NCBI GenBank assembly: GCA_030949605.1
Contig: JAUZSH010000040.1
Span: forward strand, 1 to 34,019
Direction of reading: 5' to 3'
Source of the DNA: Ghiorsea sp.
GTDB lineage: Bacteria > Pseudomonadota > Zetaproteobacteria > Mariprofundales > Mariprofundaceae
DNA length: 34,019 nucleotides
Both the position numbers and the translations under genes were made by a program. The notes below the pieces were generated by a model, which searched no databases, was not told where the DNA came from, and saw only the letters and a list, made by a program, of their open reading frames with translations. The stretch's first letter is position 1, and every line of letters begins with the position of its first letter. Shown piece after piece: positions 17,792 through 26,314 of this stretch.

Positions 17792-20359
17792 TTGAGCTTG
17801 GATGTGCGAAACTCTAAAACCATGTGGCGTGAATCGCTAGCCTTCTTGTGGCTAGCGATAGTGGTGATGTTTGCATTATCCTTGTTGAGTTATTCTGCCG
17901 AAGACCCCTCCATGAATAACACAGTTGATATCATGCCCAAGAATATGATGGGTATTGTTGGGGCATATGTATCTGATATATCTATACAATTATTTGGTCT
18001 AAGTTCATGGTTGCTGGTCAGTTTGGGTGGGTTGCTGGCATACCGTATTGCTTTTGATAAACGTCCTTTCTTGGGTGACTGGACAGCACTGTTTTGGTTA
18101 CCCTTGATGCTGGCTCTTTCTGCTCTGTTGACCTCTCATTGGGGCGACACAGTCATGCTTTCTGGTGCAGGTGGCGCGCTAGGTTATTTGCTTGCCCAAA
18201 GCTTAACCAACACGCTGTATGAAGTAGGGCGTGATTTGGTTTTATTCACCATGTTGCTGAGTAGTTTTGTCGTCGCCTCGCATGTTTCGTTGATTATGCT
18301 GATTCAGCGTACTGGGCAGGTTGTATTTTGGTTATTGATGCAGGGTGTGGCTTCGATTCAATCTCTTCAAACGACAATAGCAAAGAAAGTTAAAGAAAAA
18401 CAAGTGCGGGTTGAAGCGCGTGAAGAACGCATTGCCGAAAAGAAAAAATGTTATATGCAGCAAGCTAAATCTAAAACTGTTCAACCTGAAGTGACACAAC
18501 CTGAAGTGACACAAGCTGAAGTGACACAAGCTGAAGTGACACAACCTGAAGTGACACAACCTGAAGTGACACAAGCTGAAGTGACACAAGCTGAAGTGAC
18601 ACAAGCTGAAGTGACACAAGCTGAAGTGACACAAGCTGAAGTGACACAACCTGAAGTGACACAAGCTGAAGTGACACAAGCTGAAGTGACACAAGCTGAA
18701 GTGACACAAGCTGAAGTGACACAAGCTGAAGTGACACAAGCTGAAGTGACACAACCTGAAGTGACACAACCTGAAGTGACACAACCTGAAGTGACACAAC
18801 CTGAAGTGGTTCAAGCTGAGAATATTAAGGTTGCAAAACGAGTAGAAGTTGCAGAGCGGTTGGAAATTGAAGCGCACCAGCCTGAATTCGATTCAGAGCA
18901 AGCGGATGATGTGTTTGAATTACCACCCCTTCATATTTTTAAAGAACATCAAGGTGAGATGAAAACCTACGGTGAAGATGTATTGCAGGCGATGTCTGTC
19001 ATGCTTGAGGAAAAATTATTGGATTACCGCGTTGAAGGTCAGGTGATGGCTGTCAAACCAGGGCCCGTAGTGATTCAGTTTGAATTTGAATTGGCTGCAG
19101 GTACAAAAGTATCCAAAGTGGTGGCATTACAAGATGATTTGGCGCGTTCGATGGCTGCAAGCAGCATTCGCATAGGCGGTAATATTCCAGGTAAAAATGC
19201 GATTAGTATTGAATTACCCAATGAAGAGCGCGAGATGGTATTTATGCACCAAGTGCTTTCAAGTCAAGAGTTTGCAGACAAGAAATATATTCTTCCCATG
19301 GCGTTGGGCGTAGATATTGGGGGGCAACCTGTGGTTGCAGACTTGGCAAAGATGCCGCATTTGTTGGTCGCAGGCACAACAGGGTCGGGTAAATCAGTGT
19401 CAGTCAATACTATGATTTGTTCTTTGGTGATGAAATATACACCCAAAGATTTACGCTTGATTATGGTTGACCCTAAAATGTTGGAGTTATCCATGTATGA
19501 TGATATTCCGCATTTGCTTGTACCTGTGGTAACCAACCCGAATAAAGCTGCGAAAGCTTTGGCATGGGCAGTGTATGAAATGGAGCGACGTTACCGCTTA
19601 ATGTCGGAAACACGGGTGCGAAATATCGCTAGTTTCAACCAACTTGCCGCAAAAAACAAACAAGATGGTGTGGAAGGTGAGACCGCAGAACACATGCCAT
19701 TTATAGTCATTTTGATTGATGAACTTGCAGACCTGATGATGGTGGCAGGCAAAGAAGTGGAGCAATCCATTTGTCGGCTTGCACAAAAAGCACGGGCAGC
19801 AGGTTTGCACTTGATTTTAGCCACGCAACGCCCATCGGTAGATGTGATTACAGGTTTGATTAAAGCCAATTTGCCTAGCCGCTTAGCATTTCAAGTGTCA
19901 TCTAAAATTGATTCACGCACCATTTTGGATCAAATGGGTGCAGAGCAACTGCTTGGTCATGGGGATGCACTTTTTTCCAATCTAGGCAGGGATGTGCATC
20001 GGGTGCATGGCGCGTTTGTTGATGATCAAGAAGTGATAGATATGGTTGAACACTTGAAGAAACAAGGTGAACCTGAATACCGCATGGAAGTATTTACCAC
20101 ATCCTTGGATGGTGAAGTTTCAGGTGGTGAAAGCTTGGATGATGAAAAAGATGAAAAATACAATGATGCTGCCGACTTGATTGCCGAAAAAGGTAAATGT
20201 TCTGTATCTATGGTACAGCGTTACTTGCGTATTGGCTATAATCGAGCAAGTCGTATTGTAGAACAAATGGAGCGTGATGGCTTGGTCACCCCACCGGGTG
20301 CTGGTGGCGTTCGCCAAGTATTATCACGCTCAGCCGAGGATGCAGGCCACATTGATTAA
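17792..20359 (+). CDS. ftsK: DNA translocase FtsK
   Basis: FtsK pumps DNA at the division septum and activates dimer resolution at dif. The 855-residue protein has an N-terminal membrane domain with about four helices (residues 10-180). A linker follows that contains twenty-two five-residue repeats (about 231-340). Then come the alpha/beta motor with PHLLVAGTTGSGKSVSVN (Walker A) and IVILIDELADLMMVAGKE (Walker B), ATQRPSVDVITGLIKANLPS, and a C-terminal winged-helix gamma domain (SMVQRYLRIGYNRASRIVEQ). The start is a TTG at 17792 with GGAGGT about 7 bases upstream. The 3' end overlaps lolA by 20 bases. Confidence 0.96.
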   Translation: MSLDVRNSKTMWRESLAFLWLAIVVMFALSLLSYSAEDPSMNNTVDIMPKNMMGIVGAYVSDISIQLFGLSSWLLVSLGGLLAYRIAFDKRPFLGDWTALFWLPLMLALSALLTSHWGDTVMLSGAGGALGYLLAQSLTNTLYEVGRDLVLFTMLLSSFVVASHVSLIMLIQRTGQVVFWLLMQGVASIQSLQTTIAKKVKEKQVRVEAREERIAEKKKCYMQQAKSKTVQPEVTQPEVTQAEVTQAEVTQPEVTQPEVTQAEVTQAEVTQAEVTQAEVTQAEVTQPEVTQAEVTQAEVTQAEVTQAEVTQAEVTQAEVTQPEVTQPEVTQPEVTQPEVVQAENIKVAKRVEVAERLEIEAHQPEFDSEQADDVFELPPLHIFKEHQGEMKTYGEDVLQAMSVMLEEKLLDYRVEGQVMAVKPGPVVIQFEFELAAGTKVSKVVALQDDLARSMAASSIRIGGNIPGKNAISIELPNEEREMVFMHQVLSSQEFADKKYILPMALGVDIGGQPVVADLAKMPHLLVAGTTGSGKSVSVNTMICSLVMKYTPKDLRLIMVDPKMLELSMYDDIPHLLVPVVTNPNKAAKALAWAVYEMERRYRLMSETRVRNIASFNQLAAKNKQDGVEGETAEHMPFIVILIDELADLMMVAGKEVEQSICRLAQKARAAGLHLILATQRPSVDVITGLIKANLPSRLAFQVSSKIDSRTILDQMGAEQLLGHGDALFSNLGRDVHRVHGAFVDDQEVIDMVEHLKKQGEPEYRMEVFTTSLDGEVSGGESLDDEKDEKYNDAADLIAEKGKCSVSMVQRYLRIGYNRASRIVEQMERDGLVTPPGAGGVRQVLSRSAEDAGHID
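18482..18811 (+). repeat. Twenty-two tandem 15-bp repeats in ftsK
   Basis: Twenty-two consecutive 15-base units encode QPEVT or QAEVT (the last reads QPEVV). The units differ almost only at the codon CCT/GCT, so the tract is nearly homogeneous at the DNA level and should vary in copy number between strains. It lies in the linker between membrane and motor domains, which is known to be low in complexity and variable in length in FtsK. Confidence 0.97.
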
Positions 20360-20987
20360 ACGATACATACTCCTCCCTTTGATATTTTTAATGTTGTTTT
20401 CCAAAGCATTGTTTGCGGTGGAAACCACGGTGACTCCAAGCTCTAGCCTTGGTCATGCTTTGATGCAGATGGCAAATGTGAAAGGCTTTTCAACACCATT
20501 CAAACAAGTTCTTAGTTATGCTGAAGGCGGTGAGCGGGTATACACAGGCACATTGGCGGTACTTAGACCAGGTCAATTTAACTGGCGTTATATCAAGCCT
20601 TTTGAACAACGGTACGTGAGTAATGGTGATGGTATTTGGCTGTATGAACCCGATTTGTTGCAAGCGCAAAAATTGCAAGATTTGGGCGAACTAGACCCCG
20701 TGGTGATGCAGCTTCTGGATGGGCGCATTGGTTTGGCGGATGTTGAAGTATTAGCCCAATATGCTGAAGAAGGTGTGCATGTTTGGCATGTGAAGCTGGG
20801 AAAAGCGAACAAGGCCGTTGAAGTGTGGCTTGGTGTTGATCGTGAGATATTAAGTTGGATTGAAAGCCGTGATGTACTTTCCAATACCAACCGTTTGTAT
20901 TTATTGGATATAGATACGAGTAAGCCTAAGCCCGAACAGTTTGAATTTACTGCACCTGAAGGTGTGGATGTGGTTGGAGATTTTTAA
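20340..20987 (+). CDS. lolA: Outer-membrane lipoprotein carrier protein LolA
   Basis: LolA ferries lipoproteins through the periplasm from LolCDE to the outer membrane. The ATG at 20340, 20 bases inside the ftsK end, gives a clear signal peptide (KR, then ILLPLIFLMLFSKALFA) cut near AVETT. The mature part has the LolA pattern: LMQMANVKGFSTPFKQVL, TGTLAVLRPGQFNWRYIKPF, QRYVSNGDGIWLYEPDLLQA and the late NRLYLLDIDTSKP. A longer in-frame start at 20274 lies deep in ftsK and would bury the signal peptide. ftsK-lolA-rarA is a conserved order in many proteobacteria; here a porin gene is inserted between lolA and rarA. Confidence 0.92.
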   Translation: MQATLIKRYILLPLIFLMLFSKALFAVETTVTPSSSLGHALMQMANVKGFSTPFKQVLSYAEGGERVYTGTLAVLRPGQFNWRYIKPFEQRYVSNGDGIWLYEPDLLQAQKLQDLGELDPVVMQLLDGRIGLADVEVLAQYAEEGVHVWHVKLGKANKAVEVWLGVDREILSWIESRDVLSNTNRLYLLDIDTSKPKPEQFEFTAPEGVDVVGDF

Positions 20988-22127
20988 GTGTTTTTATTAC
21001 CTAATGTTAGTATGAAAAAGATGTCTTTTTTTGCGTTTTTAAGTGTTTGTTTTTTAGGGTCAACCGTTCATGCGGCAACCTTTGTAAATAGTGATATTAC
21101 ACCCACAGCCGCAGGCTCTGCCAATGCCGTGGTCACAGGATCTGGTCATCTTACGGATGCCTTCTACAATCCTTCAGGGCTGGCTTGGCAGGAAGGTGTG
21201 CAAGCCATGTTTGTCAATCAAACACGTTATCGCAATAGTCGTGTGGATGTCGCTGGTGTAGGTTATGATGGTCTAACCAAACCGCGTACTGCGGATGCTT
21301 TTGCCATTTCATGGCTGCCTCGTGGCGGTAATTTGGGTATATCAGGAAGTATTTCTAAGCCCTACGCATCGCGCTCGGATTGGTCGGCGAGTTATGCTAA
21401 CCTTGGCTTCACAGATTTAGAAATACAGCGTTATGCCTTGGATGGTTTCTGGCGTGTGAACAACACACTCGGTGTTTCAGCAGGTTTTGATATGTATGAT
21501 ACCAGCTTACGTATGGACACGAATAACACATCATTTTCAGGTTCAGATTGGAGTGATGTTGGCGGTCATGCAGGGCTGAGATGGGAACCCATCCCCTTTT
21601 GGACTTTGGGTGTGCATTATCGTCAAGGTGTTAATGTGCAAGCGAGCAATAATGTGAATGACATTGCACGCATTCAATTACCTGATGAATTAATTTTTGG
21701 TCTTTCGCACACCCTATGGAATGATGAAATGTTGTTGGCGCTGGATATTAAGCGGAGTAACTGGTCAACATTGAAAAGCATCAATGTGTCCAATAGTGGT
21801 GTAAATTTACAAACCAATATTGCCAACTTACGTGATACCACGGATGTCATGCTGGGTGCAACTTGGTTTTGGCGGCACAACACACAGTTTCGATTCGGTT
21901 ATGCTTATGAGCAAGGTGCGAATCAAGCCGATGGATTTCAACCTTTGCTGGCCGACTTAACAGGTCATAAAATTACCCTTGGTTTTGGCGGTATGATGTC
22001 GTCTATGCATTTGGATATGACTTGGACAGGTGCATTGTATAATAAAATGAATGCCACAGGTGCGTATGCAGGAACTTACAGTGACAACAGATACAGCTTT
22101 ATGTTTTCTTTGAGTAAGAAATTCTAA
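20988..22127 (+). CDS. OmpP1/FadL/TodX-family outer membrane protein
   Basis: This is a beta-barrel channel for hydrophobic compounds, shorter (379 residues) than E. coli FadL. The signal peptide reads KKMSFFAFLSVCFLGSTVHA. The mature N-terminus has the family pattern GSANAVVTGSGHLTDAFYNP with a conserved NPSGLAW. Alternating barrel strands follow, and the protein ends with an aromatic residue (SFMFSLSKKF), as expected for assembly by BAM. The GTG at 20988 directly follows the lolA stop and has TTGGAG 8 bases upstream; an ATG at 21012 would give a tidier signal peptide but has no ribosome-binding site. The substrate is not known. Confidence 0.85.
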   Translation: MFLLPNVSMKKMSFFAFLSVCFLGSTVHAATFVNSDITPTAAGSANAVVTGSGHLTDAFYNPSGLAWQEGVQAMFVNQTRYRNSRVDVAGVGYDGLTKPRTADAFAISWLPRGGNLGISGSISKPYASRSDWSASYANLGFTDLEIQRYALDGFWRVNNTLGVSAGFDMYDTSLRMDTNNTSFSGSDWSDVGGHAGLRWEPIPFWTLGVHYRQGVNVQASNNVNDIARIQLPDELIFGLSHTLWNDEMLLALDIKRSNWSTLKSINVSNSGVNLQTNIANLRDTTDVMLGATWFWRHNTQFRFGYAYEQGANQADGFQPLLADLTGHKITLGFGGMMSSMHLDMTWTGALYNKMNATGAYAGTYSDNRYSFMFSLSKKF

Positions 22128-22146
22128 ATATGATGGCGGCGTAAAA

Positions 22147-23451
22147 GTGGATTTGCTGAATCTGCCCATGTCTGATGTGCAAATTCCGTTGGCACACAGG
22201 CTTCGCCCAAGCACATTGGATGAGGTGCAAGGGCAACTTGATTGCACAGAACCCACAGGTTGGTTTGCCCAAAGTATTCGAGAAGGTCGGGCTATTTCAT
22301 GTGTGTTTTGGGGGCCGCCAGGCGTTGGTAAGACCACACTGGCAAAAATCATGGCAGAACATGCAGATATACCTTTTGCCCAACTATCGGCTGTGTCTGC
22401 AGGCAAAAAAGAAGTGCAAGATATTGTAGCGCAAGCCAAACAAACAGGGCGAACATACCTTCTTTTCTTGGATGAAATTCATCGCTTTAATAAAGCACAA
22501 CAGGATGTGTTGCTTCCTTATTTGGAGGATGGCACATTGATTTTGGTTGGCGCAACCACAGAAAACCCATCCTTTACCTTAAACAACGCCTTATTGTCTC
22601 GCTGCCGTGTAATTGTACTCAAATCCTTATCTATGGATGCAGTGCAAGTGATTCTTCAGCGTGGTCTCACCACATTACAGCAGCAATTTGATGGCTTTGC
22701 GATTACGCCTGATGCACTGGTGTGGCTGGCTGGGGCTGCTGATGGTGATGCGAGATATGCGCTTAATGCGTTGGAAGCTATTTTTGATGCAGATAACAAT
22801 AAGGCTTGGGATTTAGAAGGTGTGCAGCAGCAATGGCAACGCAAACAAGCCAAGTATGACCGTGATGGTGATAGCCATTATGATTTGATTTCAGCATTGC
22901 ATAAGTCTATTCGCAGCTCAGATGCAGATGCTGCTGTGTATTGGTTGGCGCGTATGCTTGAGGGCGGGGAAGAGCCGCTTTATTTGGCAAGGCGTTTGAT
23001 TCGTATGGCAACAGAAGATATTGGTTTGGCAGACCCCAAAGCTTTAACACTCGCCTTGGATGCGCAACGGATGTTTGAGATTCTGGGTTCACCCGAAGGT
23101 GAGCAAGGTTTGTTTGAAGTGGTGATTTATTTGGCGCTTGCACCTAAAAGTAATGCAACATACATGGCAGAAAAGGCAGCACGACGACTCGCCAAAATAA
23201 CGCAACATTTGGATGTGCCAAGTCATCTCAAAAATGCACCCACCAAATTGATGAAACAAATTGGGCATGGTGATGGTTATCAATATGCGCACAATGAAGC
23301 CGATGCTGTGGTCAGCCAAAAGCATTTTCCTGATGCTATGGATGAGGCAGTGTTGTTTGAGCCTGTGCAGCGAGGCTTTGAAAAGACACTGGCAGAGCGC
23401 AAAGCTTGGTTGCAGGCTAGACGCGATGAGAAGCGAGGGTCAAACAGATGA
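22147..23451 (+). CDS. rarA: Replication-associated recombination protein A (MgsA/RarA AAA+ ATPase)
   Basis: RarA is a clamp-loader-like AAA+ ATPase that acts at stalled replication forks. The 434-residue protein has PLAHRLRPSTLDEVQGQ, Walker A GPPGVGKTTLAKI, Walker B FLDEIHRFNKAQQD, the sensor stretch GATTENPSFTLNNALLSRC and the C-terminal tetramerisation region with ARRLIRMATEDIGLADP and YMAEKAARRLA. The HxxGDGYQYAHNE motif near the end is family-specific. The start is a GTG at 22147. The stop overlaps crcB as ATGA. Confidence 0.95.
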   Translation: MDLLNLPMSDVQIPLAHRLRPSTLDEVQGQLDCTEPTGWFAQSIREGRAISCVFWGPPGVGKTTLAKIMAEHADIPFAQLSAVSAGKKEVQDIVAQAKQTGRTYLLFLDEIHRFNKAQQDVLLPYLEDGTLILVGATTENPSFTLNNALLSRCRVIVLKSLSMDAVQVILQRGLTTLQQQFDGFAITPDALVWLAGAADGDARYALNALEAIFDADNNKAWDLEGVQQQWQRKQAKYDRDGDSHYDLISALHKSIRSSDADAAVYWLARMLEGGEEPLYLARRLIRMATEDIGLADPKALTLALDAQRMFEILGSPEGEQGLFEVVIYLALAPKSNATYMAEKAARRLAKITQHLDVPSHLKNAPTKLMKQIGHGDGYQYAHNEADAVVSQKHFPDAMDEAVLFEPVQRGFEKTLAERKAWLQARRDEKRGSNR

Positions 23452-23822
23452 TAAAACAGGTGGCAGCAATCGCTTTGGGCGCATCGGCAGGGGCAGTATG
23501 CCGTTGGTGGGTGGTGTTGCTCATGCAGCGCTGGTTTGGTGCGGGTTATCCGTGGGCAACCTTATTTGTGAATGCTGTGGGCAGCTTTGCCCTTGGTTTT
23601 TTGGTGATTTGGTTTTTGGATAAAACACATTTGAGCGATGCGGTTCGTTTGATGTTGACGGTTGGTTTCTTAGGTTCATTCACTACATTTTCGACTTTCT
23701 CAGTGGAAACGATTCGGTTGATGGAGCAAGGCTCAGTAGCCACAAGTTTTATTCACATTCTCGGTGCTGTGGTACTTTGTGTGGGCATGGCTTGGCTGGG
23801 TATGCTACTTGCAAAAATGTAA
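23448..23822 (+). CDS. crcB: Fluoride efflux channel CrcB/FluC
   Basis: This is a small four-helix inner-membrane protein of 124 residues that exports fluoride as a dual-topology dimer. Visible family motifs are GASAGAVCRWW, the channel Asn in FVNAVGSFALGFL, and GFLGSFTTFSTFSVET with the fluoride-coordinating Phe and the Na-binding loop. No fluoride riboswitch is present upstream, since the gene begins inside the rarA stop (ATGA). It is the last gene before the insertion-rich region. Confidence 0.95.
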   Translation: MIKQVAAIALGASAGAVCRWWVVLLMQRWFGAGYPWATLFVNAVGSFALGFLVIWFLDKTHLSDAVRLMLTVGFLGSFTTFSTFSVETIRLMEQGSVATSFIHILGAVVLCVGMAWLGMLLAKM

Positions 23823-23857
23823 CCTGGGCTTTCGTTAGAGCTTACTGAATTCAACTT

Positions 23858-24025
23858 TTAACCCGCATTATTCATAAATCGTCGTGATGATTGCGTAGAA
23901 CCTTTGTTTGCAACGAATTTTAAAGAAATCGCTCGTAGCCGCGCTTACTAATGATTGATGAGAGATTTGTTGCGAATAAAGGGACAAGCAAGGGCGCGGC
24001 TGTATTTGTGAATAATGCGGGTTAA
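23858..24025. mobile_element. 168-bp MITE, copy 2 (inverted relative to copy 1)
   Basis: Same length and same TTAACCCGCATTATTCA ends as 222-389. Read on the opposite strand the two copies differ at one position (ATCGTTAG in copy 1, ATCATTAG in copy 2). It starts 35 bases after crcB. No clear target duplication flanks this copy. The pair forms inverted repeats 23.5 kb apart. Confidence 0.88.
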
Positions 24026-24045
24026 GACCCAAAGATCCTTACTTT

Positions 24046-24206
24046 TATAGTAATTCATGAATTGATTTATCTTTAAGCGTCATTCCCTTGAAGAAGGGAA
24101 TCCACAAGCTGCAAGGTATGATAGGTTGGTGGATGCCCGCCCCACGCCTTCGCGGGGGGAAGGCTCTGCGTGAGCATGACGGTAACTCTATTCATGAATG
24201 ACTATA
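24046..24206. mobile_element. 161-bp MITE-like palindromic element
   Basis: The ends TATAGTAATTCATGAAT and ATTCATGAATGACTATA are inverted repeats with one mismatch. Inside lie a strong hairpin ATTCCCTT-GAAG-AAGGGAAT and a second GC-rich hairpin region around 24135-24170. The core resembles the GTCATTCCC-type repeat found scattered in many proteobacterial genomes. It encodes nothing. A TA at each end could be a Tc/mariner-type target. Confidence 0.65.
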
Positions 24207-25007
24207 TCAAGTGATGAAAGTTTGTGTTTGTTTCATCGATAAACAACATTCAAAAGTCCAAGGGACTTTTGCTCTGTTTAATCGTCTGACTTTGCACAGT
24301 GTGCGTGTAAATCATGGTCGTTCTAAGGTTACTATGTCCCAACAGTTCCTGAATGGTGCGAATATCATAGTTAGCTTGCAACAGGTGTGAAGCAAAGCTA
24401 TGGCGGAAAGTATGTGCGGTAGCGCGTTTAGGTATTTGTGCTTTTTGTACGGCTTTTCTAAGCGCTTTTTGCACATGCGTTTCATGGAGGTGATAGCGAC
24501 GTAGCTCATGATCCTCTCCAACATGAGTTAAGCTCCGTGCAGGAAATAACCATTGCCAAGCAAAATCTTTATCCGCATTTTTATACTTTTTCGATAACGC
24601 ATCAGGGAGAAATACACCATCGTATCCCGACATCAAATCTTGCTTATGCAATGATTTTACTTTTTCGATTTGTATTTGAAGTGCCTCAACCAATGTTTCA
24701 GGCATGGGTACGCTTCGATCTTTTTTTACCTTTACCATCATGCACTACAACTATTTTTGTATCAAAATTCATATCTTGAATACGCAGCTTTAAGCATTCA
24801 AACAAACGCAGTCCACAGCCATACAAGAGCTGAACAACAAGCTGATTTGGCTCTTTCAAGCAAGCAATCACGCTGTCCACTTCTTCACGTAACAATACCA
24901 CAGGAATATATATTTTCCGTTTGGCTCGCACGACCCCTTCCACCTGCTCAAACTCTTTCTCAAGCACATGTCGAAACAAAAATAATAGCGCATTAAATGC
25001 TTGATTC

Positions 25008-26314
25008 TATAATACCCCAAGAGATTCAAACAAAGAAACTGCATTCCTTATTCCTTTTAAGCTAGAATTCAGAAAAAAAAACGGAGCGAATATGAGTAGA
25101 AAAAGACAAGTTTACAGTGCAGCCTTTAAGAGCAAACTAGTGCTTGAAGTGCTAGCGAATGAGAAGCCGTTATCAACTATAGCGAGTGAACATAATGTCA
25201 CACCAAAGAACCTACAGAATTGGAAGAAAACCTTCTTAGACAACGTTGAAATAGCCATGGAGCCCTCGAAGGCTATAAAGGAGTATAAGGTTGATTTAGC
25301 TGCGGCTAAAGAAGAAAATGAGATGCTGACCAAAATCGTTGGCAAAAAAACGGTTGAAAAGGAGTGGCTTGCAAAGAAGCTAAAAAGCTTGGGCTTATCT
25401 GAGAAGAAAAAGCTGGTTGAGCCCAAGCTGGAAACACTTTCTTTGTCTCGCCAATGTAGCTTGTTGGGTGTGAGTCGGAGTAGCCACTATTATCAAGCTA
25501 AACATAATGAGGGCAAGGCAAAAATAAAGGCTGAGATTGCCAATATATTTGAAGAAGTTCCCATTTATGGCGCGGCAAAGGTGCACCAGCAACTGCTGGA
25601 AAATGGTTTTAAAGTAAGCCTAAATACGGTTGCAAGCTACCGTCAAGACTTGGGGTTAAAGGCTGTCTTAGCAGTCAAACAGGTGCAGACCACACTGCCC
25701 ATTCAAGCACATAAAAAATACAAGTATAAACTGCGTGGGTTAGATATATCACGTGCCAATCAAGTTTGGAGCACGGATATTACCTACATCAAAATAGGTG
25801 GTGGCATGGTTTATTTGGCTGCGGTGATTGATTGGCATTCCAAGGCTGTTTTATCGCATAAAATATCCAATACCATGGACTGTACACTGGTGATGGATGT
25901 TTTAAATCAGGCACTTGACCAGTATGGGCAACCTGAAATATTCAACACCGATCAAGGCAGTCAGTATACCAGTGATATTCATACTCAACGCCTTAACAAC
26001 AAAGGCATTATTATATCTATGGACGGAAAAGGTCGAGCTACGGACAATATTTGTATCGAACGCTTTTGGAGGAGTGCAAAGTGTGAGCGAATCTATCTCA
26101 ATGAATATCGTTCACTTACAGAGCTAAAAGCCGATGTGGATAATTATATTGATTTTTATAATCACCGACGCTTTCACGAAACGCTGCAATACAAAAAGCC
26201 AATGAACGTGTATCGCGAGAGCATGTTAAGCCAAACACAACACAAAAAAGCTGCTTAAAAGGTTGGAATAAGGATTCTTGAAAAACTGTGTTGACAGATT
26301 GGGGTGGTGTATTC
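25008..26314 (+). mobile_element. IS3-family insertion sequence in intI
   Basis: Boundaries come from the interrupted integrase: ATTC on the plus strand occurs at 25004-25007 and 26315-26318, and joining the flanks restores the intI frame. The 1307-bp element has related but imperfect ends: TATAATACCCCAAGAGATTC on the left and, read inward from the right, GAATACACCACCCCAATCTG. It carries one transposase gene. Confidence 0.88.
25092..26258 (+). CDS. IS3-family transposase (single reading frame)
   Basis: This DDE transposase of 388 residues would catalyse movement of the surrounding IS3-family element. An N-terminal helix-turn-helix region (YSAAFKSKLVLEVL to NLQNWKKTFL) and a Lys/Glu-rich coiled coil correspond to OrfA. 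From about residue 115 the OrfB part follows (RQCSLLGVSRSSHYYQ, YGAAKVHQQL). The rve catalytic core shows D in WSTDITYI, D in NTDQGSQYTS and E in ICIERFWRSAK. In most relatives OrfA and OrfB are in two frames joined by -1 frameshifting; here they are one continuous frame. The ATG at 25092 follows ACGGAGCG. It appears intact. Confidence 0.95.
   Translation: MSRKRQVYSAAFKSKLVLEVLANEKPLSTIASEHNVTPKNLQNWKKTFLDNVEIAMEPSKAIKEYKVDLAAAKEENEMLTKIVGKKTVEKEWLAKKLKSLGLSEKKKLVEPKLETLSLSRQCSLLGVSRSSHYYQAKHNEGKAKIKAEIANIFEEVPIYGAAKVHQQLLENGFKVSLNTVASYRQDLGLKAVLAVKQVQTTLPIQAHKKYKYKLRGLDISRANQVWSTDITYIKIGGGMVYLAAVIDWHSKAVLSHKISNTMDCTLVMDVLNQALDQYGQPEIFNTDQGSQYTSDIHTQRLNNKGIIISMDGKGRATDNICIERFWRSAKCERIYLNEYRSLTELKADVDNYIDFYNHRRFHETLQYKKPMNVYRESMLSQTQHKKAA

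Noticed and set aside
18332-18877. Two long minus-strand open frames with CHFSLCHFRL- and VSLQLVSLQ-type repeats
   Set aside because: They are the complement of the ftsK 15-bp repeats and have no independent support.
23435-23450. Fluoride riboswitch upstream of crcB
   Set aside because: crcB starts inside the rarA stop, leaving no leader; the region is rarA coding sequence.
24250-24275. AAAAGTCC/GGGACTTTT hairpin as a terminator
   Set aside because: It lies within the last codons of the integrase (KSPLDF and stop) and its T run is short; the coding explanation is sufficient.
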